From: Endocalyx cinctus
Taxonomy: Eukaryota; Ascomycota; Sordariomycetes; Amphisphaeriales; Apiosporaceae
Assembly: GCA_001600455.1 (NCBI GenBank)
Contig: BCKC01000003.1
Span: 434,001 to 498,000, forward strand
Direction of reading: 5' to 3'
DNA length: 64,000 bases
The translations under genes and the position numbers were made by a program. Under the pieces are notes generated by a model. The model was not told the origin of the DNA. It saw only the letters and a program-made list of their open reading frames with translations, and did no database searches. Of the stretch, positions 61,541 through 64,000 are shown in pieces. The number at the start of each line of letters is the position of its first letter. Within the stretch, counting starts at the first letter, position 1.

Positions 61541-62742
61541 ATATAATGATCCAAGTTTCAATGTCTTGTCAAGCGAAAGGGTAGCCTAGGGAATAAATTA
61601 TGTCAGTTGTTTAGTTGGGAAAATGAAGGCCTGCTAGCTAGTACTTGTGTTCGATCTTGATCCTGAGGGTACCTAAATATATAGGTTTTACGGTACCCCG
61701 TACCTAGTAGATAATTAATTAGTGCTTCAGGTACCTATTAAGCAGTACTGTGCTAGGTACCTACTGTAGGTAGAGTAGTATGCACTAAGTACTGAATAGC
61801 ACCTTTATTATACAAACAGGCAGACAGGCAGTTGGAGATAGGTACAGACTAAATAAATACTTACAACAGCAAAAGTGAAATTCAGAACTACAAAGAATAT
61901 GTAAAAAAAAAAAAAACAAAAAAAATACGGGCAGTGTTTATAAGTAAGGATTCACTCAATGAAAGAGATGTTCACGAGTGTTATTATAATAATTATTGTT
62001 TTTTCAAACCAACGTTGAAGAAAGAAAGGTAATGTAAGCTAGGGATGCAGCCTGCCAACAATACTTAAGTACTGTATCACAGCAGCTTCCAAGGTTCAAG
62101 CTTTTGACATCAATCGAAGCTATTAGAATCTTGGAGGAGTGGCAATTATGCCGGATTTATTATAATAGGAAGGCGGTATTGAATATACCGCCTAAATCAC
62201 TTATTAAGGAGTTAGGCAGTTAGGCTGTTAGTGAGGTATCTCATCAACCACACCATCTAACATCTCCAGCGAAGCCCAGAGGTTAGAAGCATAAGGTTTA
62301 ACCCTATCCATTTGATGGTAGGAAGGATAATATTTTGGCATAGTGAATGCGTTAAACGGTCAGTTAATGAGAGGGCTTTTCAAATCATCTCTGATAGTTG
62401 TGGCGGTCGTGTGCCGCCTTTTAACTGATTTGAAACAAGAGAGTACAGAGTATATGGGTTGGTTTTTAAATTAATTTTTTTTATTACTTTCAGGCGAGGA
62501 AAAGACTATGATACCTCGGGTAGTCATCATAAAAGGGTAACAGTATTATAATGTTTAACATATATAGGCTCTTGAACCCCTTTGATAAAATATTAAAAAT
62601 CATTATAGATATAATATGGGTTTCTTTCCTTGGTAATCATGATCGTTCATTCCTCTTCCATTGGGAAATCAGATTTCCCAAAACTTGTATGTACCTTGCT
62701 CCAGATGTAGATGGTACATGCATGTTTGGATAGGTTTCCTTA
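61541..62742. other. intergenic
   Basis: No gene is seen. TAGGTACCTA-type words lie at 61665-61775, an A run at about 61901-61925 and AT-rich DNA around 62460-62640. Confidence 0.5.
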
Positions 62743-64000
62743 TCAGACCACCTTTTCGTTTGGATACTTTGTAGAAAACATACCTAATGCCTTAATAACA
62801 AAGGTAAATTTGTAGTTGGGATATGTTATCATGCAACTCTTGTTGAATACACCTTCGATAGCTTCCTGTTCCCATTCGCCATTAGGCTGCTGCCTATCCA
62901 TGAGGAGTTTGATTCCCTTCTTTATGGGTTCTACGTCCGGATAGTTGGCCTTCATCAACGCAATCAACGCCCAGGCCGTCATGACCACCTGGGATCCTGT
63001 GGGATGTTCTGTGTAGATCATTTGTTCGCAAGACTATGGTATCGTGTTAGGGACAAGGATGGGTATATCGGATACTGCTTTCAGATTATGAAGACTTACC
63101 TTGTAGCTTTCTGACCAGCCTCCGTCTTCCCTTTGTTTGGAGATCAAGAAATCGCAAGCTTTCTTCGCGTGCGAGCTGTTACCGTACGTTTCGCCGATGC
63201 TCCGTAAACTCTCGAGCGCAAACATCATGGCATATGTGTAGCAGATAGCCCAGTTTCCGTACCAGGATCCGTCCGGCTGTTGATATGATTTAATCCACTT
63301 TAAGCAACGGCCGACAAACGCTTTGATCTCCTCCGCTCTGTAGTCAGGCCAGTGCTCTTGGAAGAGCGAGAGCACCGTCAACACCGCCGTCGTGCATTCG
63401 ACATAATCGTACTCCACCATAATCTTGCCAAACACTTCAGCCGCGTTCAACATCTCTAAAAGCTCGCTCCCCCTGGTCGGTTCATACGAAGAACAGGCCC
63501 CAGACGGGTTCTGGTATACTAGAAGAGTGTCAACGGCATCAAAAATCCGTCGATCATCTAGCAGCTGCGGATAACCCGGCGTCTTTTGCAGTAAAATAAC
63601 CGATCTCAGACCCTCCGCTACGCAATCGCAAACAGCGTAACCCTGATCTTTGTTACTAAATGGCCAACCGCCTTTACGCTGTTGGCGATAGCAAATATCC
63701 TGGTCCTTCACATTTTCACGGATTTGCTGATCGTCGAGAAATTTCAGTGCCTTTGTCAGCATAGGCCGCCAGCGTTCATCTTGTTCAAGACCGGCGTCTA
63801 TCACAGCTTGGATTAAGAAAGCCGTATCCCAGCATTGTACGCCATTCGTACCGTTGCATAGCATTCCTTCGGCGTTGACCCATAAAGCATCCTCCAGTCG
63901 TTCTATATGTCTCCGGACCGTATACGCACCTGGCCCGTCGCGAATATAGCAAACAACCGTGTTCATAGCGGCGTTGACAGGTGCTAAGTCGGCGAAATCG
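62743..64000 (-). CDS. ERG7: oxidosqualene cyclase (lanosterol synthase type), 5' part outside the window
   Basis: The C-terminal 396 or so residues are visible in two exons (64000-63100, 63033-62743). The intron is GTAAGT...CATAG in phase 0 and joins ESYK to SCEQM. The reading frame is open to the right edge (DFADLAPVNAAM...), so the gene continues beyond it. It converts oxidosqualene to lanosterol in ER/lipid-droplet sterol synthesis. QW-type repeats are visible: KGGWPFSN, QQPDGSWYGNW, REDGGWSE and QPNGEWEQE. The catalytic motif usually written DCTAE here reads DCVAE, preceded by VC rather than VS. The end, TYPNYKFTFVIKALGMFSTKYPNE, is typical. It could be ERG7 itself or a paralogue making another triterpene. 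Confidence 0.9.

Overview
This window is nuclear DNA of a filamentous ascomycete. Most genes carry short GT-AG introns (about 50-130 bp) with CTAAC-type branch points. The protein set is typical of Pezizomycotina: CipC, a 2EXR protein, an M43B metalloprotease, a GH43 enzyme, a CYP and a COMT-like O-methyltransferase. Intergenic DNA is full of the palindromic words TAGGTACCTA and AAGTACTTAAG, which I associate with Sordariomycetes, perhaps Xylariales; that placement is tentative. I see no CRISPR array, operon or ribosome-binding-site organisation, and no tRNA or rRNA gene.

Layout. 0-5 kb is a decayed repeat-type region: a broken protein-kinase-like pseudogene (-), a degenerate 57-bp minisatellite, a solo LTR and a TAG microsatellite interrupted by an assembly gap. 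5-16 kb holds an alpha/beta hydrolase (+), a Kre9/Knh1-like single-pass cell-surface protein (-), a conserved unknown PPxY/TM protein (-) divergent from TRM61 (+), then cipC (+), and SMD3 (-) divergent from cytosolic Trp-tRNA synthetase (+). 19.7-24.9 kb is one long ABCC (MRP-type) transporter. 25.7-32 kb has a 2EXR-domain protein (-), a small secreted CVNH-like protein (+), a possible gene relic and a secreted M43B metalloprotease (-). 32-36.8 kb is a gene desert. It is followed by an orphan two-exon gene (+) with a second solo LTR just behind it and a helical (TPR-like) hypothetical protein (-).

40.7-49 kb has an O-methyltransferase (+), a two-domain GH43 enzyme (-) and a PAP2-type lipid phosphatase (-). 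49.8-54.3 kb holds a 786-aa prion-like Q/N/P/Y-rich protein (+) convergent with SRP54 (-). 55.7-64 kb has a cytochrome P450 (-), SGT1 (-) and the 3' half of an oxidosqualene cyclase (ERG7 type, -) that runs off the right edge.

Housekeeping functions (tRNA m1A methylation, tRNA charging, splicing, SRP targeting, SGT1 co-chaperone, sterol synthesis) alternate with accessory secreted or metabolic genes. The P450, O-methyltransferase, ABC transporter and triterpene cyclase are far apart and separated by housekeeping genes, so I do not call a biosynthetic cluster. I rebuilt all spliced models by hand from GT/GC-AG junctions, reading frame and family knowledge; none is supported by transcripts. The most noteworthy observations are the GC-AG intron of SMD3, the DCVAE active-site variant of the cyclase, the tandem GH43 fusion, the kinase pseudogene and the reverse-oriented LTR pair.
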